Assembly (NCBI GenBank): GCA_002415135.1
Contig: DIBY01000009.1
Coordinates: forward strand, 1-64,000
Reading direction: 5' to 3'
Length of the DNA stretch: 64,000 nucleotides
Origin: Flavobacteriales bacterium UBA5040
GTDB taxonomy: Bacteria > Bacteroidota > Bacteroidia > Flavobacteriales > Weeksellaceae
In this document: piece by piece, positions 35,478-45,087 of the stretch
Layout: the number at the start of each line of letters is the position of its first letter
How positions within the stretch are numbered: position 1 is the first letter of the stretch
Position numbers and translations under genes: made by a program
Notes under the pieces: model-generated
What the model saw: only the letters and a program-made list of their open reading frames with translations
Database searches by the model: none
What the model was told of the DNA's origin: nothing

Positions 35478-36983
35478 TTAAGAATTACTTTTAAATTTTT
35501 GATTTTGATACATTCTCTTTAGATCTTTACGGGAAACTTTACCAAAACCTGTTACAGGGAAATCTTTCAAGAAAACAAATTCTTTTGGATGTTTGAATCT
35601 GGCCAGTTTATCTTTTAGAAATTCACGAATAATTTCCTCCGAAACTTCTTGTTTTGTTTCCAAAAAAGCCACGCCCTTTTTTCCCCAAACATCATCTTTC
35701 ATCGGAATAACTAAAGACCGTAAAATTAATTGATGTTGATTGAGTACATTTTCAATTTCCTGCGGGAAAATATTTTCACCACCAGAAATATACATATCAT
35801 CGATTCGCCCTTTTAAGTAATAGAAACCATCTTCGTCTCTGTACGCCAAATCTCCTGTATGAAACCAGGAATTTTTAATTTTTGCTTTGGTCGCGACGGA
35901 ATTGTTCCAATAACCGGGCGTGATGATATTTCCTCTAATTCTTAATTCACCGGGCTGATCGTTTTTTAAAGAATTCCCTTTGTCATCGACTATATCCAAT
36001 TCCACATAAAAGTTAGGCTTGCCGATTGAATTCTGTTTGATTAAGGTAAAATCCTGATGAAGTGAAGTAATACTAGGACCCGCTTCCGTTAAACCATAAC
36101 CAGGACGAATATCTATTTTCTTTTCTTTTTTCCAGAGTTCTATGATATTTTTACTGATGGTTTCACCGCCCGAAATAATAAATCGCAGATCAGAAAGATC
36201 AGCAGTTAAAAAACCTTCGCACTTAGAAATCATTTGCAAAATGGTTGGAAGCGCCATCATCAAAGTCACCTTTTGAACCTGTAAATGATGCAGAATTTTA
36301 TCAGCATTGAATTTACTCAGAATTAAAATCTTGCCGCCATTATGAAGCAAAGGCGTCACAAAAATATTCCAGCCAGAAGTATGATACGGCGGCAAAATCG
36401 ACAATGTAATGTCGTCATCAGAAATCCCAAGTTGCATTGTTGTATTCAAACTGTTCCAGAAGAGCATTTTATTGGTGTACATCACACCTTTCGGTTCGGC
36501 TGTGGTACCAGAAGTGTAAAAAAGGAAAACCGGAAGTTCTTCATTAATTTCATTTAAAGAAACCATTTCCAACCCTGCAAATTTCGAAACCTGATGATTA
36601 AAATCTGCCAGCGTAATTGTTTCGAAAGAATCTTTAATTAAAGATATTGGGGAGGAAAAAAACTCACTATAAATGACAAACGATGGTTCGCAATCTTTTA
36701 ATTGATTTAAAATTTCCGGCGCGGATAATTTATAATTTAACGGAACTAAAATTAAACCCAATCTCTGACAAGCTGAAAAAAGTGCGATCAAATTAATCGA
36801 ATGTTCCATTAAGACGGCAATTCGGTCACCTTCTTTATAATCTTCTTTTAAAAGATGCACCATTTCATTGGCTCGCAAATGAAGTTCGCGGTACGTAAAC
36901 TCCTCGCCGCTTTCTAGATCAGCAACGGCAATTTTTTGTGGCGAATAATCTGCCCATTTCGCAATCCAGTCTAAAACACTCAT
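35478..36983 (-). CDS. AMP-forming acyl-CoA synthetase
   Basis: The 501-residue enzyme has the class I adenylation motifs FLFYTSGTTAEPKGV, GYGLTEAGPS, HTGDLAYRDEDG and GRIDDMYISGGENIFP, and the catalytic Lys in GFGKVSRKDLKR. It activates a carboxylic acid to its CoA thioester with ATP. The genes beside it suggest a short or hydroxy acid, though fatty acids are possible. Its ATG overlaps the symporter stop codon (ATGA), showing translational coupling. Confidence 0.88.
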   Translation of the reverse strand: MSVLDWIAKWADYSPQKIAVADLESGEEFTYRELHLRANEMVHLLKEDYKEGDRIAVLMEHSINLIALFSACQRLGLILVPLNYKLSAPEILNQLKDCEPSFVIYSEFFSSPISLIKDSFETITLADFNHQVSKFAGLEMVSLNEINEELPVFLFYTSGTTAEPKGVMYTNKMLFWNSLNTTMQLGISDDDITLSILPPYHTSGWNIFVTPLLHNGGKILILSKFNADKILHHLQVQKVTLMMALPTILQMISKCEGFLTADLSDLRFIISGGETISKNIIELWKKEKKIDIRPGYGLTEAGPSITSLHQDFTLIKQNSIGKPNFYVELDIVDDKGNSLKNDQPGELRIRGNIITPGYWNNSVATKAKIKNSWFHTGDLAYRDEDGFYYLKGRIDDMYISGGENIFPQEIENVLNQHQLILRSLVIPMKDDVWGKKGVAFLETKQEVSEEIIREFLKDKLARFKHPKEFVFLKDFPVTGFGKVSRKDLKRMYQNQKFKSNS

Positions 36984-38470
36984 GCAATCACTTTATTTTT
37001 ATTAAAGGTATGTAAAATCACTGCGACAACAACTGATGAAACGATCGCAATCGCGGCAGAAACTCCTGGATTCCCAACAGGTCCTTTCATGTAAGGAGTC
37101 AACTTTAAATAGAAAATTCCGAAGTGAACCAAGATCGCTATAATTGACGCAATAAATACGGTAGATGATTTGACATTTTTTACAAAAGTTCCGAATAAGA
37201 CGGGAACAAATGCTGCCGCAAAATAACCATAAACACCCATCTGACCAAAGATACCGACGCTTAAATTTGGGGATTTAATTTGATTCCAGGAAAGGTAAAA
37301 ACTGACGATCGCTAAAAACACAATAACTATTTTGTTAATCGCCAATCCATTACTGGAAAACTTGTCACCAAATAAGGGCTCTAAAATATCAGAAGTTACG
37401 GTGATCGATAAGGATTGAATTAATCCTTCTAAAGTGGATAAACCTGCGGAAATCAGTCCAACGATCACGATAATTCCAGCTGCGGCAGAAAATCTTTTCA
37501 CTACATAATTAGGAATAATTTCATCCATTCTCATTTTGCTTCCGTCGTTCATTAAATCTGGAAACATGATTCTTGCATATAATCCAGCAATAACAATGAT
37601 GAAAAATATGATCATTGCAGAAATCGCGAAAAATAAATAAGAGTTTACTTTTTCAGGATTTTTTAACATCAAAGATTTAGTCATGATATGTGGTTGGCAA
37701 ACGATCGCAACGCCGACAATTGCCTGGCAGATGACGACTTCAAAGAAATCCCGATACAACGGACTTGTGGTATTAAAAGTGGTGGTTAGATTCGGATCGA
37801 TCGCATTTAGTTTTCCCACAAAACCACTGAATCCACCTTCAAATAAATCAACGCCGGAAAAGATCATCATTAAAGCAACAACCACCATAATTAACGCTTG
37901 AATCGTATTCGTATAAACCATAGAATTCGCCCCACCAAACATCATATAACCAAATACGAAAATGGTGATTCCGAGCAAGACATAAAATGGTTCTACCTCA
38001 ATTGATTTGGAAATAACCTGCGTTAAACCAACATTAATTAAAACGATGAAAGTGATGAGCAGCATCGCCACAACGGCAAAGAAAAACTTATAGGCTTTAT
38101 TATTGAACCGATTACCGATCCATTCTGCCATTGTTTTTGCCTTGATCAACTTGCCATATTTCGCAAATCCTTTGGTAAAGAAAATTAACGATGCAAACGC
38201 TGCAATTGGTAAAACGATCGCCATGGAAAGAATTCCGCCAAAACCATAGAGTGCGATAAAGCCAGGATTGATTACAAAAGTTGCAGCACTTGTCATGGAC
38301 GCTGCCAGGGAAAGTCCGACGATCCAGGAAGGAAAGCCTATATTTCCGACGGCATAATCGCTGATGCTTTTCGCTTTGCTCGCTCCGCGAATCACGAAGA
38401 ATAAAATAACGCACATATAAACCACCAAAACGATGCTGATGTATAACGGCCATTGGTTTTCAGAATTCAT
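36980..38470 (-). CDS. Sodium:solute symporter (SSS family)
   Basis: The 496-residue protein has about thirteen membrane helices. It shows the family segment WIVGLSLAASMTSAATFVINPGFIALYGFGG and GLISAGLSTLEGLIQSLSITVTSDI near the eighth helix. It imports a small acid or similar solute with sodium. It is the first gene of the minus-strand train down to scoA, fitting uptake of a carboxylate such as 3-hydroxybutyrate or acetoacetate. Confidence 0.88.
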   Translation of the reverse strand: MNSENQWPLYISIVLVVYMCVILFFVIRGASKAKSISDYAVGNIGFPSWIVGLSLAASMTSAATFVINPGFIALYGFGGILSMAIVLPIAAFASLIFFTKGFAKYGKLIKAKTMAEWIGNRFNNKAYKFFFAVVAMLLITFIVLINVGLTQVISKSIEVEPFYVLLGITIFVFGYMMFGGANSMVYTNTIQALIMVVVALMMIFSGVDLFEGGFSGFVGKLNAIDPNLTTTFNTTSPLYRDFFEVVICQAIVGVAIVCQPHIMTKSLMLKNPEKVNSYLFFAISAMIIFFIIVIAGLYARIMFPDLMNDGSKMRMDEIIPNYVVKRFSAAAGIIVIVGLISAGLSTLEGLIQSLSITVTSDILEPLFGDKFSSNGLAINKIVIVFLAIVSFYLSWNQIKSPNLSVGIFGQMGVYGYFAAAFVPVLFGTFVKNVKSSTVFIASIIAILVHFGIFYLKLTPYMKGPVGNPGVSAAIAIVSSVVVAVILHTFNKNKVIA

Positions 38471-38849
38471 AGTTTAACTTTAGACAGCAAAAAACGGAAT
38501 TAAAATATCAGTTTCAGGTTTTAGTTTTGAAAACGAAGATATGACTTAAATAGAAATAATGAGATATGTTGTTAAAATCCTTTGTTTAATATAGATCAGT
38601 ACTTGTATGACCAAATTTAGATTATCATTCATTACAATTTTCAGTTTAAACTAAACTCTTTTTTAAACTCAATCCCGATAGTCGTCGGGACGCAAAAGTT
38701 AATGTAATATTATGTATAAAATTACGGTCGCAAGGGCGTTTGACTTCGTCGAATCTTTGATTTCACTTAGCAAAGGGCGAAAAGAAATAGTGGAAGATCT
38801 CAACATTTATTAACAATCTAAATTCTTTTAAAATATTGCAAATGAAATG
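38471..38849. other. Intergenic region between the symporter and rplS
   Basis: No gene is visible. It should hold the symporter-operon promoter on the minus strand, but I see no clear one. A hairpin TCCCGATAGTCGTCGGGA lies at 38672-38689, a kind scattered in this bacterial group. Confidence 0.5.
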
Positions 38850-38880
38850 TTTGTCAGAATAAAAAAATATAGTATTTTTG
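38850..38880 (+). promoter_or_regulatory. rplS: rplS promoter, full -33/-7 consensus
   Basis: TTTG at 38850-38853 is separated by exactly 19 bases from TATTTTTG at 38873-38880. This fits the Flavobacteriia consensus TTTG-N19-TAnnTTTG. Transcription should begin near 38886, leaving a leader of about 70 bases. Confidence 0.75.
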
Positions 38881-38885
38881 CAACC

Positions 38886-38954
38886 TGTTAACCAACCTCT
38901 GACGAAGGGCGTGAACGTTGCTTAGCTTGACAAAACAAATTTTATTACAATAAA
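38886..38954 (+). promoter_or_regulatory. Possible bL19 mRNA leader
   Basis: The ~70-base leader contains CTCTGACGAAGGGCGTGAAC and GTTGCTTAGCTTGACAAAAC, a structured-looking stretch between promoter and ATG. Autoregulatory L19 leaders are known in several phyla. I cannot show the fold or a family match from sequence alone. Confidence 0.35.
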
Positions 38955-39308
38955 ATGGATTTATTACAGTACGTACAAGACAAGTACATTGCAAAAAAAG
39001 AATTTCCTAAATTCAAAGCAGGTGACACGATCACTGTTTATTACGAAATTAGAGAGGGTGCTAAAACCAGAACCCAGTTCTTTAAAGGTGTAGTTCTACA
39101 AATTAGAGGAACAGGAGGAACAAAAACTTTTACCATCAGAAAAATGAGTGGTGATGTTGGAGTTCAGAGAGTTTTCCCAATGAACATGCCGGCTTTGCAA
39201 AAAATTGAAATCGACAGAAGAGGTAAAGTGAGAAGAGCAAGAATTTTCTACTTCAAAAACCTTAGAGGTAAAAAAGCGAGAATTAAAGACGCTTCTTACA
39301 AAAAGTAA
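38955..39308 (+). CDS. rplS: 50S ribosomal protein L19
   Basis: The 117-residue protein has the L19 SH3-like core: GDTITVYYEIREGAKTRTQ, FKGVVLQIRGTGGTKTFTIRK and GVQRVFPMNMPALQKIEI. RRGKVRRARIFYFKNLRGKKARI forms the basic end that contacts 16S rRNA at the subunit interface. It is a single-gene unit with its own promoter and terminator. Confidence 0.98.
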   Translation: MDLLQYVQDKYIAKKEFPKFKAGDTITVYYEIREGAKTRTQFFKGVVLQIRGTGGTKTFTIRKMSGDVGVQRVFPMNMPALQKIEIDRRGKVRRARIFYFKNLRGKKARIKDASYKK

Positions 39309-39326
39309 TCTCGATTACGATATTAG

Positions 39327-39357
39327 AAACCCATCAATTTATTTTGATGGGTTTTTT
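39327..39357. terminator. rplS terminator
   Basis: AAACCCATCAA and TTGATGGGTTT form a perfect stem of 11 bp followed by T residues. The minus-strand gene at 39356 ends at its far side. Confidence 0.85.
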
Positions 39358-39919
39358 ATTGTTGTAAAGCGAGAATACATTCTTCTCTTATCTTCCAGAA
39401 AGTTTCTAAATTATAGGAAATGGCAGAATTTTCCATCAAATAATTTTTAAGGAAATTTCGATGGTGTTTTATTTTAAAGTCAGTGATTTGAAATGGATGA
39501 ATTTCTATTTCTTCTACCAAATAATGAATGAAATTTTCCGGTGACGAATTTTTTCGGGTAAAGTCTAAAATTTCATTTTTATATTTTAAATAATTATGAG
39601 CTTCGGGCATTTCTTTTAAATCATACTTTTCTAAAACGGCCGCAATCTTTGAAGTATTGGATTCAGTCATCATAAATATTCCGAGCATTAATTTTAATTC
39701 AGGGAAATTATTTTCGATAGCTAGATTCTTTAATAAAGAATGTTTTGTACTGCAAGTTCCTCCCAGATCTTCGAAGACGCAAAGTTGGTTTTCTTTATGT
39801 TCATTTCTTTTGTAAGGCAAGAACTGAATATATTCTGCAGCTGACTTAAAATCATTTAAACCTAATTGTAGAAATCGGTTTGAAATAATTCCGTTGGAAA
39901 AGATCGGAAAATTCACCAT
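39356..39919 (-). CDS. Hypothetical protein, possibly transglutaminase-like fold
   Basis: The 187 residues contain LGGTCSTKHSLLKNLA, then AHNYLKYKNEILDFTRK. The Cys in TCSTKH and the His/Asp pair spaced as in H-x11-D match the order Cys-His-Asp of transglutaminase-like proteases, where GTC.DKA and H-Y...DFT occur. The rest is unlike any family I know. I offer the fold only as a hypothesis. The gene is monocistronic between rplS and a secreted protease. Confidence 0.65.
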   Translation of the reverse strand: MVNFPIFSNGIISNRFLQLGLNDFKSAAEYIQFLPYKRNEHKENQLCVFEDLGGTCSTKHSLLKNLAIENNFPELKLMLGIFMMTESNTSKIAAVLEKYDLKEMPEAHNYLKYKNEILDFTRKNSSPENFIHYLVEEIEIHPFQITDFKIKHHRNFLKNYLMENSAISYNLETFWKIREECILALQQ

Positions 39920-40080
39920 TATTTTTTTACTATTCGTTGAGAGGAGAAATGAAGACCTGAAGTTTTCATCATCAATAAGAAGTAGATTTTTTTCAAGATT
40001 ATATATTTTAATAAAGTTAAAAAATTTTAGGTGAACAAAAATGTATGTAAATGAGAGGAATTTTGATTTGAGTCACAAAA

Positions 40081-40110
40081 AAACCGTCCTGAATGAACAA
40101 GACGGTTTAT
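40081..40110. terminator. Terminator after the M36 protease gene
   Basis: AAACCGTC (40081-40088) and GACGGTTT (40101-40108) form an 8-bp stem beyond the stop codon of the minus-strand protease gene, and A-rich bases become a T run on that strand. Confidence 0.8.
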
Positions 40111-40126
40111 AGATATTAATTAAAAA

Positions 40127-42715
40127 TTATTTTTTAATCATTAATTTAGAAGAATAGCTTACTCCTAAACCTTCTACTTTTACGATATAAACTCCGTTTG
40201 GAAGAGCTTGCGTATTCACTGCATCGCTGGAAGAAATTTTCTGGCTAGAAACTAATTTTCCAGAAGCGTCATAGATCTGAACATTTACTTTACCTAAAAC
40301 ATTTGTTGCCGTTTTGATAAAGAATTCATCTTTAGCTGGGTTCGGGTAGATGCTCATTCCTTTGTTAGATGCAACATTACTTGTGGCCAAGTTGACACAT
40401 TCTGCTGGAATTTCGAAATTTTCTACTTGATCGGTAATACTTAATTTTGAACCGGCAGAAGCATTGACTCCTAATCCTCTCGCAGCAAAAGTTTCCCAAA
40501 TCATACATTTATTAGCACCAGTTGTTGACGCCTGGTCAGCTGCTAAAATTGCGTCTCTACCATCGATGAAACTTGGGCTACAACCTTGCAGTTTTAGACC
40601 ATCAGTTACCAATTGTAAAACTCTCGTACTTCCATTGGTTGCATTAGCCATAACGTCAGATGAGTACCCATATTTTTCGGCATATTTCCAATGAAGATCC
40701 CAAAGCATACTTGCCCAAACGAATCCAATTGAGTGAACCAGTGGCGCAGCATTTGTTCCCATTCCATTGGTTTCTCCGTACGTGTAATTGTTGATTCCAA
40801 AATCTGGAGAGTATTTCGCTGGGCGAATTCCAAGACCTGTAGTCGCTTCAGAAATTGCGTAAGTACCAATTCCTCTGGCTACGTCTTTCGTGGCATTTGG
40901 TTGATTGGTTAACATCAAAGCGAAGAAGTCTGACCAACCTTCACCCATTTGTTCTTTCGTATTATTCGTTGACAAACATGAAGATCCGTTTCCGGTCATT
41001 CTATTAGAAATTCCATGTCCATATTCGTGAATCACGATTCCATTATCAAAACTACCATCTCTGGTTGCTTGTGCATCTGGATCAAACTTTAAGGTAATGT
41101 TTACTGTTTTTGTATCCAATAGACCTTTCATGTAAAGACCTTCAGAGCTTTCAATTAAAACGGATGGAATTGTAATGTTAGCGTTTACTCCCGCCATGCC
41201 ACCTGTTGGTGCAGAGTCTGGTAAGTTATAAATTATTGCACCAATTGCTCCCGCATCCTGTGCCGCCTGTACTTTTGCCTGAAACTCGCATGTTCCTCTT
41301 ACGATCAATCCAATTTTTCCGGCAAGTGAGCCTGCTGGCAAAGGACTACATCCATCTGCTACAGCTGATAATTTAACATCTGCAGTCACGCCAGTTGGAG
41401 TTAAAGCCGGACCGAAAGTCGTTGAAATATAATTGACAACAGTTCTTCCCACTGCTTCTATTGGAGCATTGTAAAATACTCTTTCCAGTACCGTGGCATC
41501 CCACAGGTACATTTGCATTCTAGGTCTGAAACCATCTGATGGAGTTGCGAAATTTGCGTTGTTAAGTCCACCTCCATCTTGGGATTCTGCTTGAACATAA
41601 TCATTTTCACCTCCTCCTTTTCCAAAATTAAACGCCTGGAAATTTCTGGCTGTTTCGGTAAATCCTACGCGATAAAAGATATCGTGAATTCTATTATTGA
41701 TATAAAATAAATTGGTTGTCGCAGCTGATAAATTGGATCCAGTAGAATTCACAACAAACGGAAAGTCAAATGCTAACCCAGCACCACCATCTGGCGAGCC
41801 TCCAGGACCGTTTGCATTTCCTTTGTCTTCATAAGCGTGTACGTTATTTCCTCTAGTAGTCGTATAATTTCCAGCGTATGTTCCGCCGCCAACACCATGC
41901 CACCCATCTGGGGAAGCATCAACTAACCAAGGATTAGAAACCAAAGTTCTCGGTCCATGATTTGGACTTTCTAATGGTAAAGCAAAAACTCTATAAGTGC
42001 CATTACTTGGAGCTAAAGCCGAAGGTCCAACTACTGCATCATTGCTAAAGTCTTCTGAAAATCCTGCTGGTAAATGTGAAGAGTAATCGTGGCTGTAAGC
42101 ATCATGTTTAAAGTTACAAGAAAGCGTTAAATTATCTTTGCTTAAAATCTGACCTGTGGATGCGTCAGCTAGAATTGCCCAATAGTTGGAGGTTCCTTTT
42201 TCTTCAAAAACGAATTCATAACATAACTTCAAATCATTATTCTCAGTTTGAAAATAAATCAATCGATTTTTAACGGTTGAAACCCCGTCTTTTTCTAAAT
42301 CTTTAATTCCGATCAATTGGTACTGACCTGCATTTTTTAAGCCTACCGCTTGAGCAACATTGGCAAAAACAGAAGTATTGGCAGTTGCAGAAGTTGCTTT
42401 TGAAACACTTGCATAATTTTTCGCAAAACTGTCATCAAAATAAGTTACTTTTTCAGCTTTAATTAAAGCCGTTCCGATCGCATTATAAACTGGGATGCCA
42501 TTATAGGATTGCTGAATTTTTACCACATCGCCTTTCATTGACGTGGAAAAATCTTCATTAATGATTTCAAAATTCTTTAAATCAGCTTTCATGAAATCAC
42601 TCTTTGCAGAAATGTGATTCTTGATAATGGTCTTAAAATCCTGCGCGTTCGCCTGCCCGAAAGAGAACAGGAAGCATACGGCCGCAATTTTCAGAGGTAA
42701 ATTTCTATTTTTCAT
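40127..42715 (-). CDS. Secreted M36 (fungalysin) metallopeptidase with PA domain and T9SS sorting domain
   Basis: The 862-residue protein has a signal peptide (1-25, QANAQ) and an FTP-type propeptide (about 30-195). The M36 catalytic domain has the zinc motif HEYGH at 563-567 and a third ligand in GEGWSDF near 592. A protease-associated domain (about 445-535, KIGLIVRGTCEFQAKVQAA) is inserted before the zinc motif. The C-terminus (about 785-862) is a type A T9SS sorting domain, with SIYPNPAKDEFF and GVYIVKVEG. It digests proteins outside the cell. Confidence 0.93.
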   Translation of the reverse strand: MKNRNLPLKIAAVCFLFSFGQANAQDFKTIIKNHISAKSDFMKADLKNFEIINEDFSTSMKGDVVKIQQSYNGIPVYNAIGTALIKAEKVTYFDDSFAKNYASVSKATSATANTSVFANVAQAVGLKNAGQYQLIGIKDLEKDGVSTVKNRLIYFQTENNDLKLCYEFVFEEKGTSNYWAILADASTGQILSKDNLTLSCNFKHDAYSHDYSSHLPAGFSEDFSNDAVVGPSALAPSNGTYRVFALPLESPNHGPRTLVSNPWLVDASPDGWHGVGGGTYAGNYTTTRGNNVHAYEDKGNANGPGGSPDGGAGLAFDFPFVVNSTGSNLSAATTNLFYINNRIHDIFYRVGFTETARNFQAFNFGKGGGENDYVQAESQDGGGLNNANFATPSDGFRPRMQMYLWDATVLERVFYNAPIEAVGRTVVNYISTTFGPALTPTGVTADVKLSAVADGCSPLPAGSLAGKIGLIVRGTCEFQAKVQAAQDAGAIGAIIYNLPDSAPTGGMAGVNANITIPSVLIESSEGLYMKGLLDTKTVNITLKFDPDAQATRDGSFDNGIVIHEYGHGISNRMTGNGSSCLSTNNTKEQMGEGWSDFFALMLTNQPNATKDVARGIGTYAISEATTGLGIRPAKYSPDFGINNYTYGETNGMGTNAAPLVHSIGFVWASMLWDLHWKYAEKYGYSSDVMANATNGSTRVLQLVTDGLKLQGCSPSFIDGRDAILAADQASTTGANKCMIWETFAARGLGVNASAGSKLSITDQVENFEIPAECVNLATSNVASNKGMSIYPNPAKDEFFIKTATNVLGKVNVQIYDASGKLVSSQKISSSDAVNTQALPNGVYIVKVEGLGVSYSSKLMIKK

Positions 42716-43011
42716 ATATATTAATTATTTGCCGTCGAATTTATAAAAAAAATCGGAATGTTTTATAGTTTTAACATTGAAAAAACCAATAAATTAATAA
42801 AATGCCAAATTGCTTCTAAAAACTCTTATCAATTATCTTCAATTCCTTCTGATTTTCCTCAAGAATAAACCTTCTGTTTTTACAAAAATTAATCAATTCG
42901 GCAATAGATCAATCCTTCTCTATTCTTTATTTATCGATAAAACAGAACCGATGAACTCATTAGTTCCATAGTCAAATAAACGGTCTTTTTTCGCTCCAAA
43001 AAACACAAAAA
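42716..43011. other. Intergenic region between the M36 protease and rpsA
   Basis: I see no gene or convincing element here apart from the rpsA terminator at its end. Confidence 0.5.
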
Positions 43012-43042
43012 AAAACGCCTCAAATAAATGAGGCGTCTTTTA
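43012..43042. terminator. rpsA terminator
   Basis: ACGCCTC and GAGGCGT pair around AAATAAAT, flanked by A and T tracts, just after the minus-strand rpsA stop. Confidence 0.85.
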
Positions 43043-43060
43043 TAATATGAAAATCAAGGA

Positions 43061-44860
43061 TTATTTACCTTCCATTTTCTTTTTCAATTCTGCTAATACG
43101 TCTAAGTCACCAAGAGTTGATTTTTCTTCGTTTTGTGAAGAACCTGTTGATTTGTTAGATGATTGATTAGAAGTTTGCTCTCTTACATTTTTCTTTTCTT
43201 CGTCTCTGAAGATTCCTGTATGAGAAACTACTACTCTTTTGAATTCTTTGTTGAATTCGATTACTTTGAAATCTGCGTTATCTCCTTTCTTGATTTTAGA
43301 TCCGTCTTCCTTCTCTAATAATCTTGATGGACAGAATGCTTCAACTTCTACATCTTCGAATTGAACCTGAGCTCCTTTGTCGAAAACTTCAGTAGCTTGT
43401 CCTGCGTGTACAGATCCTTCAGCATATTTAGTTTCAAATTTATCCCAAGGATTCTCTTGTAGTTGTTTGTGACCTAAAGATAATCTTCTAGCTGCTGTAT
43501 CTAATTCTAGAACGACAACTTTTAATTGATCTCCAACTGCACAGAATTCTGATGGATGCTTGATTTTCTTAGTCCAAGAAAGATCAGAAATATAGATCAA
43601 TCCGTCGATACCTTCTTCTAATTCTACGAATACACCGAAGTTAGTAAAGTTACGAACTGTTCCTGTGTGCTCTGAACCGACTGGATATTTAGCTTCGATA
43701 TTAGACCAAGGATCCTGGCTTAATTGCTTCATTCCTAAAGAGATCTTACGGTCTTCTCTGTCTAAAGTTAAAACTTCAGCTTCAACAGTGTCTCCTACTT
43801 TTACGAAATCACCTGCACTTCTTAAGTGAGTTGACCAAGACATTTCTGAAACATGGATCAAACCTTCAACACCTGGCGCTACTTCTACGAATGCACCGTA
43901 ATCAGCAAGTACTACTACTTTACCTTTTACTTTGTCACCAACTTTCATGTCAGCAGAAAGAGCATCCCAAGGATGAGCTTCTAATTGCTTCATACCTAAC
44001 TGGATTCTTGTTTTCTCGTCATCAAAATCAAGGATTACCACTTTCACAGTCTGTCCGTCTTCCAGGATTTCTGATGGGTGATTAACTCTGCTCCAAGAAA
44101 GATCTGTAATATGGATTAATCCATCTACACCTCCTAAGTCAACGAATACACCGTAAGAAGTAATATTCTTAACAGTACCTTCTAATACCTGACCTTTTTC
44201 TAATTGAGCGATGATCTCTTTTTTCTGACCTTCGATATCTGCTTCGATCAATGCTTTGTGAGATACTACAACGTTTTTGAATTCCGGATTGATTTTCACA
44301 ACTTTGAATTCCATTGTTTTACCTACGAACTGATCGTAATCTTTAATTGGCTTCACGTCGATTTGTGATCCTGGTAAGAATGCTTCAATACCATGAACGT
44401 CTACGATCATACCTCCTTTTGTTCTTGATTTTACAAAACCATTAACGATTTCTCCAGTTTCGTGAAGTTCGTTAACTCTATCCCAAGCTTTCAAGATTCT
44501 AGCTTTTCTGTGAGATAATTGTAATTGACCTGATTTGTCTTCTCTTCTGTCAACCATTACTTCAACCTCATCACCTGCTTTAAGCGCTGGATTGTAACGG
44601 AATTCGTTTAAAGAAATAACTCCTTCAGATTTGAAGTTAATGTCAACGATCGCTTCTTTGTCAGTAAGTCTTACAACTTTACCAATAAGAACGTCATTGT
44701 CCTGAAGATTGTTAAGAGATCCGTTATAGATTTCTTCTAGATCACTTTTTTCCTGTCTTGATTCTGCATCTAGACCTGATTCAAATGAATCCCAATCAAA
44801 TTGTTCTGGAGCTACGTTTTGGTTCAAAAGAACCTCTGCTTTGTCTGTCGTTTCTGACAT
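43061..44860 (-). CDS. rpsA: 30S ribosomal protein S1
   Basis: At 599 residues it holds six S1 RNA-binding repeats. Clear ones are EGTVKNITSYGVFVDLGGVDGLIHITDLSW, KGKVVVLADYGAFVEVAPGVEGLIHVSEMSW and GTVRNFTNFGVFVELEEGIDGLIYISDLSW (parts of them). It binds mRNA at the ribosome. The acidic N-terminus and the basic-charged tail ending LAELKKKMEGK are typical of Bacteroidota S1. It is transcribed alone. Confidence 0.97.
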   Translation of the reverse strand: MSETTDKAEVLLNQNVAPEQFDWDSFESGLDAESRQEKSDLEEIYNGSLNNLQDNDVLIGKVVRLTDKEAIVDINFKSEGVISLNEFRYNPALKAGDEVEVMVDRREDKSGQLQLSHRKARILKAWDRVNELHETGEIVNGFVKSRTKGGMIVDVHGIEAFLPGSQIDVKPIKDYDQFVGKTMEFKVVKINPEFKNVVVSHKALIEADIEGQKKEIIAQLEKGQVLEGTVKNITSYGVFVDLGGVDGLIHITDLSWSRVNHPSEILEDGQTVKVVILDFDDEKTRIQLGMKQLEAHPWDALSADMKVGDKVKGKVVVLADYGAFVEVAPGVEGLIHVSEMSWSTHLRSAGDFVKVGDTVEAEVLTLDREDRKISLGMKQLSQDPWSNIEAKYPVGSEHTGTVRNFTNFGVFVELEEGIDGLIYISDLSWTKKIKHPSEFCAVGDQLKVVVLELDTAARRLSLGHKQLQENPWDKFETKYAEGSVHAGQATEVFDKGAQVQFEDVEVEAFCPSRLLEKEDGSKIKKGDNADFKVIEFNKEFKRVVVSHTGIFRDEEKKNVREQTSNQSSNKSTGSSQNEEKSTLGDLDVLAELKKKMEGK

Positions 44861-44981
44861 AATAAAAATAATTTGTATTCTTTACCTTTCAATATCTGGC
44901 TGAATGTGGTTGTTTGAAAAATACAGAAGATGTTAGTTGTTAATGTTTTACCTTAGCCAAATGCTTCCACAAAAAGTGGTG

Positions 44982-44989
44982 CAAAAATA
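44982..44989 (-). promoter_or_regulatory. rpsA: rpsA -7 promoter element
   Basis: On the minus strand this reads TATTTTTG, 121 bases before the ATG. The long leader contains a CCACTTTTTGTGG hairpin (44967-44979), which could serve control of S1. Confidence 0.5.
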
Positions 44990-45075
44990 CGGTTTTATTT
45001 GATACCACCAATCATTATTAATGAAATTTCTTGATCATTTTATTATATTTAAAGTCATTAATAAATGCATTCCCT

Positions 45076-45083
45076 TACCTTTG
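45076..45083 (+). promoter_or_regulatory. -7 element four bases before the DEAD-box helicase start codon
   Basis: TACCTTTG is followed by CAAA and the ATG at 45088. Transcription would start at the ATG itself, so the mRNA appears leaderless. Confidence 0.45.
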
Positions 45084-45087
45084 CAAA

